Positions 8,777 to 18,155 of a DNA stretch of 64,000 nt are shown here, piece by piece. The stretch covers positions 1,736,001 to 1,800,000 of the forward strand of contig OZ220491.1 of NCBI GenBank assembly GCA_965116195.1, in the 5' to 3' direction. The stretch is from Aldehydirespirator sp965116195. Its GTDB lineage: Bacteria; Actinomycetota; Acidimicrobiia; Acidimicrobiales; Aldehydirespiratoraceae. How positions within the stretch are numbered: position 1 is the stretch's first letter; the number at the start of each line of letters is the position of its first letter. The notes beneath the pieces are model-generated. The model was not told the DNA's origin and did not search any database. It saw nothing but the letters and a program-made list of their open reading frames with translations. The position numbers and the translations under genes were made by a program.

Positions 8777-9082
8777 AGCAACATTCTGCCCAGACAAGCC
8801 CTGACGCAGCCACATCCACACACTCGCCGCTGACCGCCAGATGCACCACGGCGCTATGACCTGACAACGCTCATCGCAGCCACACCCACAGGCTCAAGGC
8901 CGACCACCAACCACACAACGACACCGGCCCCTGACAACGCTCACGCCGACCACACCCACACCACACCCACAGGCTCAAGGCGGACCCACCAACCACACAA
9001 CGACACCGGCCCCTGATAACGCTCACGCCGACCACACCCACAGGCTCAAGGCGGACCCACCAACCACATGGCAACGCTCTGT
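8777..9082. repeat. Tandem 71/81-bp repeats between the glycosylase and mdh
   Basis: AGGCTCAAGG recurs at 8890, 8971 and 9042 (spacings 81 and 71; the first is lengthened by a short CACACC insertion). Almost the whole spacer is three copies of the same CCACACCCACAGGCTCAAGGCGG-type unit (shown in part). No ORF is credible. The sequence differs from the 71-bp repeat at 6304, although the period matches. Confidence 0.85.
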
Positions 9083-10069
9083 TTAGATGAGGCCCAATGC
9101 GGCCACCGTGTCACGCTCGGCGACGAGTTCTGCCACCGAGGCATCAATCCGAGCCCTGGAGAAGTCATCTATCTCCAACCCGGTGACGATCTCGTAGCTG
9201 CCATTTGCGCACGTCACCGGAAACGAAGAGATCAACCCGACAGGTACGCCGTAGCTGCCGTCGGAGGGCACGGCCATCGAGACCCAGTCATCGGGCGCGG
9301 TGCCCAACATCCAGTCACGCACATGATCAATGGCAGCGCTGGCTGCTGAGGCTGCTGAGGACGCGCCGCGGGCTTCGATTATGGCCGCACCTCGCTTTTG
9401 CACCGTGGGTATGTAGGTGTCTTCAAGCCACGACTGGTCATCAAGCAGTTGCGCCGCTGTTTGACCTCCCACTTCGCAGTGGAACAAGTCCGGATACTGG
9501 GTGGCCGAGTGGTTTCCCCAGATAGTCATGTGGTTGACATCGGCAACGGTGATACCCAGACGAGCCGCCAGTTGCGCCTTGGCCCGGTTGTGGTCAAGGC
9601 GGGTCATGGCCGTGAACCGTTCAGGCGGCAACCCATCGGCATTGTTCATGGCGATGAGGCAGTTCGTGTTGGCAGGATTGCCCACCACCAGCACTCTCAC
9701 TTCAGCAGCAGCCTGAGCCGCCAGAGCCCGCCCCTGAACGGTGAAGATGGCACCGTTGGCTTCAAGCAGGTCTTTACGCTCCATGCCCTTGCTGCGCGGT
9801 CGGGAACCCACCAGCAGAGCGATGTGCGCTCCCGCAAAGGCCTCCTCCGGGTCATCGCTCAGCACCGTTGCGTCCAACAACTCGAAGGCGCAGTCGTCAA
9901 GTTCCATGGCAACGCCCCTCAGTGCGTCCATGGCGGGCGGTATCTCCAGCATCTGGAGCGCCACCGGCTGATCTGGCCCCAGCATTGCCCCAGACGCGAT
10001 CCGGAACAGCAAGCTGTACCCGATCTGGCCAGCGGCCCCCGTCACTGCTACTCGAACAGGATCATTCAT
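9083..10069 (-). CDS. mdh: Malate dehydrogenase
   Basis: The 328-residue protein has the NAD-binding TGAAGQIGYSLLFRIASG motif, the substrate-binding arginines in RPRSKGMERKDLL, the catalytic Asp in LDHNRAK and the catalytic His in IWGNHSATQYPD, all typical of cytosolic-type bacterial malate dehydrogenase. It interconverts malate and oxaloacetate in the TCA cycle. A short Ala/Ser-rich insert (GASSAASAASAA) lies in a surface loop near residue 230. ATG 10069 is chosen; GTG 10078 is three codons upstream. Confidence 0.95.
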   Translation of the reverse strand: MNDPVRVAVTGAAGQIGYSLLFRIASGAMLGPDQPVALQMLEIPPAMDALRGVAMELDDCAFELLDATVLSDDPEEAFAGAHIALLVGSRPRSKGMERKDLLEANGAIFTVQGRALAAQAAAEVRVLVVGNPANTNCLIAMNNADGLPPERFTAMTRLDHNRAKAQLAARLGITVADVNHMTIWGNHSATQYPDLFHCEVGGQTAAQLLDDQSWLEDTYIPTVQKRGAAIIEARGASSAASAASAAIDHVRDWMLGTAPDDWVSMAVPSDGSYGVPVGLISSFPVTCANGSYEIVTGLEIDDFSRARIDASVAELVAERDTVAALGLI

Positions 10070-10306
10070 AACCTGCACGGTAGCCGACCTTCAATCCAGC
10101 GCTGTCACCGCCAATCCAGCACTATCACTGCCAGCTCACGCCGCAACCACTCCATGAAAGTCCCTGAGCGAACCCAGCCACTGCCCAGCCATGCCCAACG
10201 CTGTCATCTCACGCCGCGACCACACAACACGGACGGACAGAGCCGACACAGCTACACACCGACCTCATCTGTCAATTCCGGCTCATACTGCGGTCACAGT
10301 GCCAGG

Positions 10307-12340
10307 TCACGCTGCGGTCACTTGGCGGGTGTTGCCCACCCATGACTCATGGAGTCGGGCATACACTCCGCCGGCCGTCACCAGGTCGTCATGACGGCCC
10401 TGCTCCACAACCCGGCCCGCCTCAAACACCAAAACCAGGTCAGCCCGCTCGGCAGTGCTCAGGCGGTGAGCCACCGAAATGATGGTGCGACCCTCTGAAA
10501 GGCGGGCCATGGCCACGGCAAGAGCCTCCTCGGTTTTGGGATCCACAGCTGATGTGGCCTCGTCAAGCAACAGCAACCCGGGATTGGCTACCTGGGCACG
10601 AGCCAGTGCCACCAGCTGGCGCTCCCCAACCGACAGGCGCTCCCCCCGCTGACCCACCGGAGTCCGTATGCCCGCCGGCAGGCTGTCCACCCAGCCCCCC
10701 AACCCCAACAACTCAAAGGCCGCAGCCGCGTCGGCCGGCGTGGCGTCGGGCCGACCGAAACGCACATTGTCCTCGATCGTGGTCGCAAACAAGAAGCCGT
10801 CCTGGGGCACCATGCGAATACCTTGACGGCGAGCCTGAGGAGCCACCTCGGTCAGGTCCACTCCCCCGACCAGCACAGTGCCAGCCGTAGGATCAGCAAG
10901 ACGGGCCAGCAACCTGACAAAGGTCGTCTTTCCCGAACCGGTGTGGCCCACCACCGCCACATCCGCGTCGGCACCGATCACCACATTGACGTGTTGCAAC
11001 ACCCGGTCTCCGCTCGGGTAGGAGAACTCAACATCTTGCACCCGCACCGACAGAGGGCCTTGCGGCAGGGCCTTGCCCTCCCCGGGCGAAGGCTCCAGCA
11101 CCTCGACGGGCAGGTCCAACACATCAAGTATCTTCGACCATGCAGCCAGGGCGGTCTGCGTGTTGTCAAACACTTCGCCGATTTCTGATATCGGCCTTAT
11201 CAGCAGACGCACAAGGAACACGAAGGCCACCAGGCCACCGCCACCGATGCCCAGGTCTGCGCCCTGGTTGACCCCGACAACAAGGACAGCAGCCAAGGCA
11301 ACCGACGACACGATCTCCACAACGGGCAGCATCAGCGCGAACCACTTGAAAGCTGAGAGCTGCGCCTTGTACTGCCGGTCCACAGCCCGGTCGAGTCGGC
11401 TGCGTACCGTACCGATGTACCCGTAGGCGCGGATCACCGCTGCGGCCGACACCGCCTCGCTGGTGTGGCCCAAAGTGTCCGCCACTCTGTCACGCACCCT
11501 GGCGTAGGCCGCGATCTGGCAGCGTTGCACCCACCGCAAGAACGGCAACAGCGGCAGGTGCACCACCACCACCAGCAACGTGAGCTGCCAGCTGTAGAAC
11601 AGCATGACCACGAGTGTTGCCAGTACCAGCACAGGGTTGACGATCCAGGACATCGCACCCCACTGCATGAACAAGGCCAGCGCCTCGATGTCACTGGTGA
11701 CACGAGCCACGAGAGTCCCCCGACGAGACTCGGTATGGGAGGCAAGGCTCAGGCGATGAATGTGCTCAAAAGCCCGGACCCGCAGCCCCAGCATCACGGC
11801 CTCGGCCATGCAAACCAGCCGGATGTAGGCGTAACGGGCAGCCACCGCCACCACCAGCACAATCCCCAACGCACCCAGCGACAACATCCACACCACGCCG
11901 GGCCGGTAACCCTGCTGGCCCAGCACGCCGTGGTCAAGCACGAGCTGCACCAGGATCGGCACGATCAGCCTGCCCACAGCCGCAAACACTGCTACGGCAG
12001 CAGTCACGCCCAAGCCGCGCCTCAGTCCCTCGCTCTCGGCCAGACCGCGGCGCAGCACGCGCAACGCTTTGACAGGCCTGTCCACCGGGCTTGCCTCCGC
12101 ACCCCCGGCGGTCACCGCAGTCTCCGCAATGTGCGCTGCCTCCGCGGTTCCCACAACCTCCGCAATTCTCGCCGTCTCTGTGGTTCCCGCAGTGTTCGCA
12201 GTTCCCACAGCCTCCACCGTTCCCGCGGTCTCTGCGGTTCCCAAAGTCTCTGCGATTTGCGCGTCCGGTGCATTTTGCGCAGGTCCGACGGTCTCGGTGT
12301 CGTCCGCAGCTTTTGGCAGGACTTGATCAGACGGACTCAT
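10307..12340 (-). CDS. ABC exporter subunit with canonical Walker B
   Basis: The 677-residue half-transporter has about 75 low-complexity N-terminal residues built of degenerate pentapeptides (TAETA, GTVEA, GTANT), six membrane helices (about 100-400) and a nucleotide-binding domain with Walker A GHTGSGKTT, a degenerate signature LSVGERQ and canonical Walker B LLLLDEATSAVD. It overlaps the upstream exporter gene by 4 bp (ATGA), so the two are translated together. The pattern here (good Walker B, poor signature) complements the partner, as in heterodimeric exporters of the TM287/288 and LmrCD type. The substrate is unknown. Confidence 0.9.
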   Translation of the reverse strand: MSPSDQVLPKAADDTETVGPAQNAPDAQIAETLGTAETAGTVEAVGTANTAGTTETARIAEVVGTAEAAHIAETAVTAGGAEASPVDRPVKALRVLRRGLAESEGLRRGLGVTAAVAVFAAVGRLIVPILVQLVLDHGVLGQQGYRPGVVWMLSLGALGIVLVVAVAARYAYIRLVCMAEAVMLGLRVRAFEHIHRLSLASHTESRRGTLVARVTSDIEALALFMQWGAMSWIVNPVLVLATLVVMLFYSWQLTLLVVVVHLPLLPFLRWVQRCQIAAYARVRDRVADTLGHTSEAVSAAAVIRAYGYIGTVRSRLDRAVDRQYKAQLSAFKWFALMLPVVEIVSSVALAAVLVVGVNQGADLGIGGGGLVAFVFLVRLLIRPISEIGEVFDNTQTALAAWSKILDVLDLPVEVLEPSPGEGKALPQGPLSVRVQDVEFSYPSGDRVLQHVNVVIGADADVAVVGHTGSGKTTFVRLLARLADPTAGTVLVGGVDLTEVAPQARRQGIRMVPQDGFLFATTIEDNVRFGRPDATPADAAAAFELLGLGGWVDSLPAGIRTPVGQRGERLSVGERQLVALARAQVANPGLLLLDEATSAVDPKTEEALAVAMARLSEGRTIISVAHRLSTAERADLVLVFEAGRVVEQGRHDDLVTAGGVYARLHESWVGNTRQVTAA

Positions 12341-14214
12341 GAAGTTTCGTGCTGTTCCAACTGCCCGGCCTGTTCGGTCTGTTCGGACTGTTCGTAGGCC
12401 GACACCAGTGACCTGTATTCGTTGCGGGCCAGCAGTTCGGCATGGGAGCCGACGGCCACGATTCGTCCGCCGGCGAGGTAGGCGACCCGGTCGGCCAACT
12501 CGATGGTCGAAAGCCTGTGGGCGACAACGACCAGCGTGGTGTTCAATCCCCGGCGAAGGTTGGCGAGTATCTCACTCTCCACAACTGCATCCACGGCACT
12601 CGTGGCATCATCAAGCATGAGCAGACGCGGTGCCCGCGCCAGGGCGCGTGCCAAGGCCACCCGCTGCCGCTGACCACCCGAAAGAGTCACCCCCCGCTCC
12701 CCCACAACCGTCTCGGCTCCCGTGGGCAGGCTGTTGACAAAGTCATCCGCGGCGGCCACCCGAAGTGCTGCAGTCACGTCGGCGCGTGTCCCAAGCCCAT
12801 GCAAACTGTTGGGAGTGCCCATCTGGTTGCTCTCCGACAAGGAAGTCACGTCGGCGCGTGTCCCCGTCCCATTCAACTGCACGTTCTCGGTTACGGAGTC
12901 AGCAAACAGAAAGGCCTCCTGAAACACCAGAGCCACCGCTTCGTGCAGGTCATCCGGACTGATATGACCCAACTCCACACCCGACAATCGGATTGAACCC
13001 CGCGCCGGGACATTCAACCCGGCAATGGTCTCCAAGAGGGTTGACTTGCCAGAGCCTGTGGCACCCACCAGTGCCAGGGTCTCGCCGGGCCGCACGGTGA
13101 GAGTCAAGCCGTTGAGCACAAAACGAGCCCCACGCCGAACCGCAAGGTCCGCAATCTCCAAGGCAAGCGGACCGCTCGGCAGGTTCCGGTTGCGAGTCAC
13201 CGCTCGTGCTGGCAGGGGCTGATCAAGTACCCGGTCCACCCGTTCCAACGACACCACCGAGCGTGGCAGTTCCTCCAGAAAGAAACCCACGATGATCAGC
13301 GGCATGGCCAAAAGCGAAAACAACGTGGTTGCCAGCACCAAGTCGCCGGGAGTGGCCTGGCCTCTGTCCACGAGCCAAGCTCCGACCAGCAGCAGGGTAA
13401 CCGCCCCCACAGTGGGCAGAGCATTAATAATCGGCTCAAACGTGCCACGCATCCGCCCCACCCGGATGCGCTCGGTACGGAGTCGCTCTGAAGCAGCCAA
13501 CATCCGCTGCACCTCATGCTGCTCACGGCCAAGGGTCTTCACCACGACGGCACCGTCGAAACTCTCGTAGGCAACTGTGGACACCTCGCCCACGCGCCGT
13601 TGCACCTCGGCTGATGGTGCTTCCACCCGGCGCGTGTAGACCCGGCTGATCACAGCAAGGGCAGGAAACACCAGCGCCGCCACCAGTGCAAGCAGCGGAT
13701 GTGCGATGAAAAGCACCACCATCGTCACCGCAACCAGCACCACAACGCTGACCGCAAAGGCCAGCGGCTTCAACACCATCGTGGCGTTGTTGACATCGGA
13801 GTCTGCGTGGGCCAGCAGCTCCCCTGGTGCCCGCTCACGATGAAAGCTCATGGGCAGGTCAAGGTAGTTGTGCAGAAGTGCGCGCCGCCAGTCTCGCTGC
13901 GTGCGCAACTCGGCCATCGCCAGAAACAATCGTCGGACGAGCACCGACACCCCACTGCACACGGAAACGGCGATCACGGCGACCGCTGCAATCACCGGCC
14001 CGGTCCTTTGCGACTGCTCGGCAACGATCACGTTGTCGGTGATCCAGCCCAGCAACCAGGCACTGGCCACAGTTGCGAAGACAAATCCGAGAGCGCCGAC
14101 AAAGGCCATCAGGTGCATACCCGGATGGGCACGCACCGAGCGCATTATCAGACGGAACCCCCGCCGGGCGATGCTGTCTCCACCCCTGCTGAAGCCGTGA
14201 TCCAATGCCGTCAT
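12337..14214 (-). CDS. ABC exporter subunit with degenerate Walker B
   Basis: The 625-residue half-transporter has six membrane helices and a nucleotide-binding domain with Walker A GATGSGKST, canonical signature LSGGQRQ and Walker B LLMLDDATSAVD, where the catalytic Glu is Asp. This is the degenerate-site subunit of a heterodimer with the gene directly downstream. Between the Q-loop and the signature, GTRADVT occurs twice, 24 residues apart, from an in-frame 72-bp duplication. ATG 14214 (GAGGG six nt upstream) is preferred. The frame runs on to 14316 through repeated GEG-IH-type codons that look like duplicated start regions. Confidence 0.9.
   Translation of the reverse strand: MTALDHGFSRGGDSIARRGFRLIMRSVRAHPGMHLMAFVGALGFVFATVASAWLLGWITDNVIVAEQSQRTGPVIAAVAVIAVSVCSGVSVLVRRLFLAMAELRTQRDWRRALLHNYLDLPMSFHRERAPGELLAHADSDVNNATMVLKPLAFAVSVVVLVAVTMVVLFIAHPLLALVAALVFPALAVISRVYTRRVEAPSAEVQRRVGEVSTVAYESFDGAVVVKTLGREQHEVQRMLAASERLRTERIRVGRMRGTFEPIINALPTVGAVTLLLVGAWLVDRGQATPGDLVLATTLFSLLAMPLIIVGFFLEELPRSVVSLERVDRVLDQPLPARAVTRNRNLPSGPLALEIADLAVRRGARFVLNGLTLTVRPGETLALVGATGSGKSTLLETIAGLNVPARGSIRLSGVELGHISPDDLHEAVALVFQEAFLFADSVTENVQLNGTGTRADVTSLSESNQMGTPNSLHGLGTRADVTAALRVAAADDFVNSLPTGAETVVGERGVTLSGGQRQRVALARALARAPRLLMLDDATSAVDAVVESEILANLRRGLNTTLVVVAHRLSTIELADRVAYLAGGRIVAVGSHAELLARNEYRSLVSAYEQSEQTEQAGQLEQHETS
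12772..12865. repeat. In-frame 72-bp duplication inside the exporter ATPase domain
   Basis: AGTCACGTCGGCGCGTGTCCC occurs at 12772 and again at 12844, exactly 72 bp (24 codons) apart. It repeats the GTRADVT segment without breaking the frame. Confidence 0.85.
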
Positions 14215-14421
14215 GTGTATGCCCTCGTGTCTGCCCTCACCCATATGACCTTCGCCCGTATGTATGCCCTCGCCTTCATTCAACCGTCGGCGTGCGACTG
14301 CCGAAGCCGTGCTCACCTGCCGTCATATCTGCCAGCGGCTCACCCGTCATGTGGCTACGTTGTGGGGTACGGCTACTGCGGCGGGCGCGTGGGCGTGCGG
14401 CTACTGCGGGGCGCGTTGAAC

Positions 14422-15618
14422 CTAGAGGCGGTCAACGATGGCTGCGGCGAACTCCGAGCACTTCACCTCGGTGGCACCCTCGGTGAGACGTGCAAAGTCA
14501 TAGGTGACGATCCCGTCGCCGATGGTGGCCTCCACTGCGGCGATGATGTCGTCAGCGGCATCCTGCCAGCCGAGATGCTCAAACATCAGGGCACCCGACA
14601 GCAGCACTGACGACGGGTTGACCTTGTCCTGGCCGGCGTAGCGGGGCGCTGTCCCATGGGTTGCCTCGAACACGCCGTGTCCGGTCACGTAGTTGATGTT
14701 GGCACCGGGAGCGATGCCGATACCGCCGACCTGGGCTGCAAGGGCGTCGGATATGTAGTCGCCGTTGAGGTTCATGGTGGCAATCACGTCAAACTCGGCG
14801 GGACGGGTCAACACCTGCTGCAGTGCGATGTCTGCGATGGTGTCCTGCACCAGGATCTTGTCACCCGGGTCACCGCCGCAGTCCTCCCAGGCCACCGCCA
14901 CATCCGCCAACTCTTCACGCACCAACTCGTAGCCCCAGCTACGGAAGGCCCCCTCGGTGAACTTCATGATGTTGCCCTTGTGTACCCAGTGGACACGCTT
15001 GCGGTTGTGGCTCAGCGCGTAGTTGAGGGCAGCACGCTGCAGACGCTGCGAACCGAACTTTGACACCGGCTTGACACCGACCCCGGCATCAGCTCGTATC
15101 TCCCAGCCGAAGGCATCGTGAAGCAGTTCGATGAGCCGGGCTGCGTCTGGGGAACCGGAACGAACCTCAAGCCCCGCATAGATGTCCTCCGTGTTCTCAC
15201 GAAAGATCACCATGTCAACCAGATGAGGCTCACGCACCGGCGAGGGCACGCCTCTGAACCAGCGCACAGGCCGCAGGCACACGTAAAGGTCCATGATCTG
15301 ACGGATAGCCACGTTGAGGCTGCGGAACCCGCCACCTACCGGTGTGGTGAGCGGGCCCTTGATGCCGATGAGGTGCGCCTGGAATGCGGTGATGGTCTCG
15401 GCTGGCAACCAGTCGCCTGTTTCGTTGTATGCCTTCTCGCCGGCCAGAACCTCCAGCCAGGAAATCCGGCGACCATGTTTGGCAGCAGCCGCGTCAAGCA
15501 CAGAGCGGGCTGCTGGCCAGATGTCAATACCGATCCCGTCGCCCTGCACGAAGGGGATGATCGGCTCGTCGGGCACGTTGAGCACGCCATCGTCGCCCAG
15601 GGTGATTCTGTCGGCCAT
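14422..15618 (-). CDS. icd: NADP-dependent isocitrate dehydrogenase
   Basis: The 398-residue protein has the family motifs: IPFVQGDGIGIDIWP near the N-terminus, the substrate loop GGGFRSLNVAIRQ, FRENTEDIYAGLE, and the metal-binding NLNGDYISDALAAQVGG. These match the homodimeric bacterial (E. coli-type) enzyme, which oxidatively decarboxylates isocitrate to 2-oxoglutarate in the TCA cycle. ATG 15618 is chosen because MADRITLG matches the expected N-terminus; the frame extends further only through non-conserved residues. Upstream lies a 20-bp minisatellite. Confidence 0.93.
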   Translation of the reverse strand: MADRITLGDDGVLNVPDEPIIPFVQGDGIGIDIWPAARSVLDAAAAKHGRRISWLEVLAGEKAYNETGDWLPAETITAFQAHLIGIKGPLTTPVGGGFRSLNVAIRQIMDLYVCLRPVRWFRGVPSPVREPHLVDMVIFRENTEDIYAGLEVRSGSPDAARLIELLHDAFGWEIRADAGVGVKPVSKFGSQRLQRAALNYALSHNRKRVHWVHKGNIMKFTEGAFRSWGYELVREELADVAVAWEDCGGDPGDKILVQDTIADIALQQVLTRPAEFDVIATMNLNGDYISDALAAQVGGIGIAPGANINYVTGHGVFEATHGTAPRYAGQDKVNPSSVLLSGALMFEHLGWQDAADDIIAAVEATIGDGIVTYDFARLTEGATEVKCSEFAAAIVDRL

Positions 15619-15760
15619 GGGTGCCGAGACTACCGAACAGCCCGAGCAGTCCCGTAACCGCAGGCAGTTCTTCTTCTCAGACTCCCTGGAAGGCAGGAAC
15701 CGCCCCACCCCGGCCCCGGCCTCATGAAGTCGCGCCCGATGCGCCGCCCACAGCTACCCG

Positions 15761-15880
15761 CAGCACCCATACTCGCGTCGCAGCACCCATACTCACGCTG
15801 CAGTACCCATACGCGCGTCGCAGCACCCATTCTCACGCATCAATAACCAGACTCGCGTCGCAGCACCCATTCTCAGGCAG
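15761..15880. repeat. 20-bp minisatellite, six units
   Basis: CAGCACCCAT or a close variant begins at 15761, 15781, 15801, 15821, 15841 and 15861, an exact 20-bp period. The array fills the space between icd and the acyltransferase and touches the last codons of the latter. Confidence 0.9.
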
Positions 15881-16547
15881 TCAGCGCTCGGGCTTCGTCA
15901 AAGGCGGCCTGCAAACGCTCCATGAGAGTCTCTGAGAAACGGCTCAACTGCGGACGGCTCATGCGTCCCTGCGGCGGATAAACGGGAGGGCCGGCCACCA
16001 AAGCCACCCTGGTGCGGCGAGGCAGGCGTGTCCCTGTGCGCATTGCCTCCTCGGTGCCGGCGATCCCCACAGGCACCACGGCTGCGCCGGAGCGAGATGC
16101 CAGATAGCTGACCCCGTCGAACACACCAACCACCCCGGGCCCGCTCTGGCGGCTGCCTTCGGGAAACACGACCATCTGTTCACCAGCTTCCAGTATTTGC
16201 AGCGCAGCTCTGATCGCCTCTCGGTCAGCTACGCCACGGCGCACGGGGAACGCTCCCAAAGCGGACAGAAAAGCCCCGAAGAGCCGGTTACCGAACAACG
16301 ACTCCTTGGACAGGGCTCGCATCCGACGTCGGCCCATCGCTCCCAACAGCGGCATGTCAAGGTTGGAACGATGCACCGGTGCCACAATCACAGGACCGTC
16401 AATGTTGAGGTGTTCAGCACCCTTGTGACGCACGCGAAAATACGGATGGAGTACCAGAATTATACAGCGACGCACAAAGCGGTAGACCCACATCGAGCTG
16501 CGCTTGGAAGCGATCCGCTGAGACCACTGCTGCAGGTCTGCATCCAT
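15873..16547 (-). CDS. 1-acylglycerol-3-phosphate acyltransferase (PlsC-like)
   Basis: The 224-residue protein has the acyltransferase motif HRSNLD (the HX4D catalytic pair) near residue 59 and the acceptor-binding motif FPEGSR near residue 133. A hydrophobic membrane-associating segment lies near the N-terminus. It probably adds the second acyl chain in phospholipid synthesis. ATG 16547 is chosen because GGAAGAAGG lies about 5 nt upstream; the frame continues upstream for 25 codons without family similarity. Confidence 0.88.
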   Translation of the reverse strand: MDADLQQWSQRIASKRSSMWVYRFVRRCIILVLHPYFRVRHKGAEHLNIDGPVIVAPVHRSNLDMPLLGAMGRRRMRALSKESLFGNRLFGAFLSALGAFPVRRGVADREAIRAALQILEAGEQMVVFPEGSRQSGPGVVGVFDGVSYLASRSGAAVVPVGIAGTEEAMRTGTRLPRRTRVALVAGPPVYPPQGRMSRPQLSRFSETLMERLQAAFDEARALTA

Positions 16548-17182
16548 CGGCCCTTCTTCCTTTGTCCTTCCTTTATCACGCTGGGTGGGTGTCGTCTTGT
16601 CACACTGGTTTGTGCTTGCCAAGTTGCGTCATCACGCCGGTCTATGTATCGGAGACGGACTGCGGCTTGAGTCGCCTTGGTCAAATCGTGCTGGTTGCGT
16701 GAAATCGTGCTGGTTGGTTGTCATCCGTTTGGCGATGCGTCCGATTGACGGTATGCCATATCTGACGGTATGCCACTATGTTGTGGTGTCTATCTATGGC
16801 TTGGCGGGCTTGGTGCGCTTGTGTCAAGCGGGCTTGCAACTCCGAGGGTACTCCGAGGGTACAAAGTCGGCAGCGGTCACTCCAAACGGCACGGCCCGAA
16901 AGGTGCATCCCAGGACGGTAAACCCTTGGTGCATCGGTCCACTGCTGAGCGCCCTCGAGATCGCGTTTTGGGTTCCTGGGTACCCGATCGCGGTACCTTG
17001 GTGCATCGGTCCACTGCTGAGCGCCCTCGAGAGGTAAAGAGACACGTGCTCCATGGCAGCGAGGTACATCGCTCGGGGGTGACTTGGCGGTCCCCAGGGT
17101 CGGCCAGGTCCGAAAGGTAGCGGTCAGGTCCAAGGTACGATCCGGTCCGAAAGACAAACAAGTAGTTCGAAAGGTCACACGT
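16548..17182. repeat. Repeat-rich intergenic region with 37-bp units 72 bp apart
   Basis: This 635-bp gap lies between divergent genes and holds no credible CDS. CCTTGGTGCATCGGTCCACT and 17 further bases occur identically at 16924 and 16996 (period 72). GTCCGAAAG recurs near 17108 and 17146. ORFs called here are out-of-frame readings of the repeats. AAAGG lies 8 nt before the SDR start at 17183. Confidence 0.7.
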
Positions 17183-17962
17183 ATGGGACAGCTGGAAGGC
17201 CGCACTGCGATAGTCACCGGCGCTGGTGAAGGCATCGGGCGGGCCGTCGCCCGGGCCTTCGTGGCAGCGCATGCCAATGTGCTGGTTGCCGACATCAGCG
17301 AACGCCTCGGACACGAAGCTGTGGCTGAGTTGGGCAGCAACAGTGAGTACCTGCACACGGATGTCAGTGACAAGGCCGCCGTTGAGGCGATGGTTGCTCA
17401 CACGGCACGGCGCTGGGGGTCGGTTGACATTCTCGTCAACAACGCCTGGGGTGGCGGCGAGATCAGCCGGGTGGAACACAAGACTCCCGAGGGCCTTGCC
17501 CATGCGCTGGCGGTTGGCTTCTACGGTCCGTTCTGGGCCATGAGGGCTGCCCTGCCCCTCATGAAAGCCAACGGCTGGGGCCGCGTTATCAACATGTGCT
17601 CCCTCAACGGCGTGAATGCACATATGGGCACTGTGGAGTACAACTCCGCCAAGGAGGCTCTGCGGGCAGCCACGCGTACTGCCGCCAGAGAGTGGGCGGG
17701 CTGGGGCATCACTGCCAACATCGTGTGCCCGGCTGCCAAGTCGGCCAGCTTCCATCGGGTCATGGGCGAGCATCCGGAGTTGTCGGCTGCGGCCGATGCG
17801 TCAAACCCGATGGGCCGTATCGGCGACCCCGACGACGACATTGCTCCGGTGGTGGTGTTTCTGGCCAGCGAGGCCAGCCGCTACATGACCGGCAACACGT
17901 TGTTCGTGGACGGTGGTGGGCACATCAACGGATCTGCCTGGAAACCTGACCTACCCGACTGA
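17183..17962 (+). CDS. Short-chain dehydrogenase/reductase
   Basis: The 259-residue protein is a classical SDR: cofactor motif TGAGEGIGRAVA at residues about 13-24, NNAWGGG, catalytic Ser in MCSLNG, and catalytic YNSAK. The C-terminus has FLASEASRYMTGNTLFVDGG, typical of the family. Asp in VADIS after the second beta strand suggests NAD(H) preference. The substrate is unknown. The start follows a short repeat of GTCCGAAAG units. Confidence 0.9.
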   Translation: MGQLEGRTAIVTGAGEGIGRAVARAFVAAHANVLVADISERLGHEAVAELGSNSEYLHTDVSDKAAVEAMVAHTARRWGSVDILVNNAWGGGEISRVEHKTPEGLAHALAVGFYGPFWAMRAALPLMKANGWGRVINMCSLNGVNAHMGTVEYNSAKEALRAATRTAAREWAGWGITANIVCPAAKSASFHRVMGEHPELSAAADASNPMGRIGDPDDDIAPVVVFLASEASRYMTGNTLFVDGGGHINGSAWKPDLPD

Positions 17963-18026
17963 ACCCCGACCACTGCTCAGACGGCGGCCCGGAACCAGAC
18001 CGGAGAGGACGGAACACAAGCCCCGG

Positions 18027-18036
18027 CCCCCCCCCC
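18027..18036 (+). repeat. C10 tract upstream of the surface-protein gene
   Basis: Ten C lie about 120 bp upstream of the ATG at 18156, in a region of further C- and G-rich runs (18041-18120). It may modulate promoter spacing. This role is inference by analogy with other poly-C tracts in this window. Confidence 0.5.
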
Positions 18037-18155
18037 TCTTCCCCCTTGGCGGGAGGGGGACACCCAAAGTGTCCAACGCGTGGGATAAGATACAGGCCCC
18101 TCCTCCCAGGCGGGGAGGACACAATTGAGACATCAGGTCAGACAGGAGGATTGTT

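Noticed and set aside
9398..10345. 315-codon plus-strand frame
   Set aside because: It is antisense to mdh, which has complete catalytic motifs.
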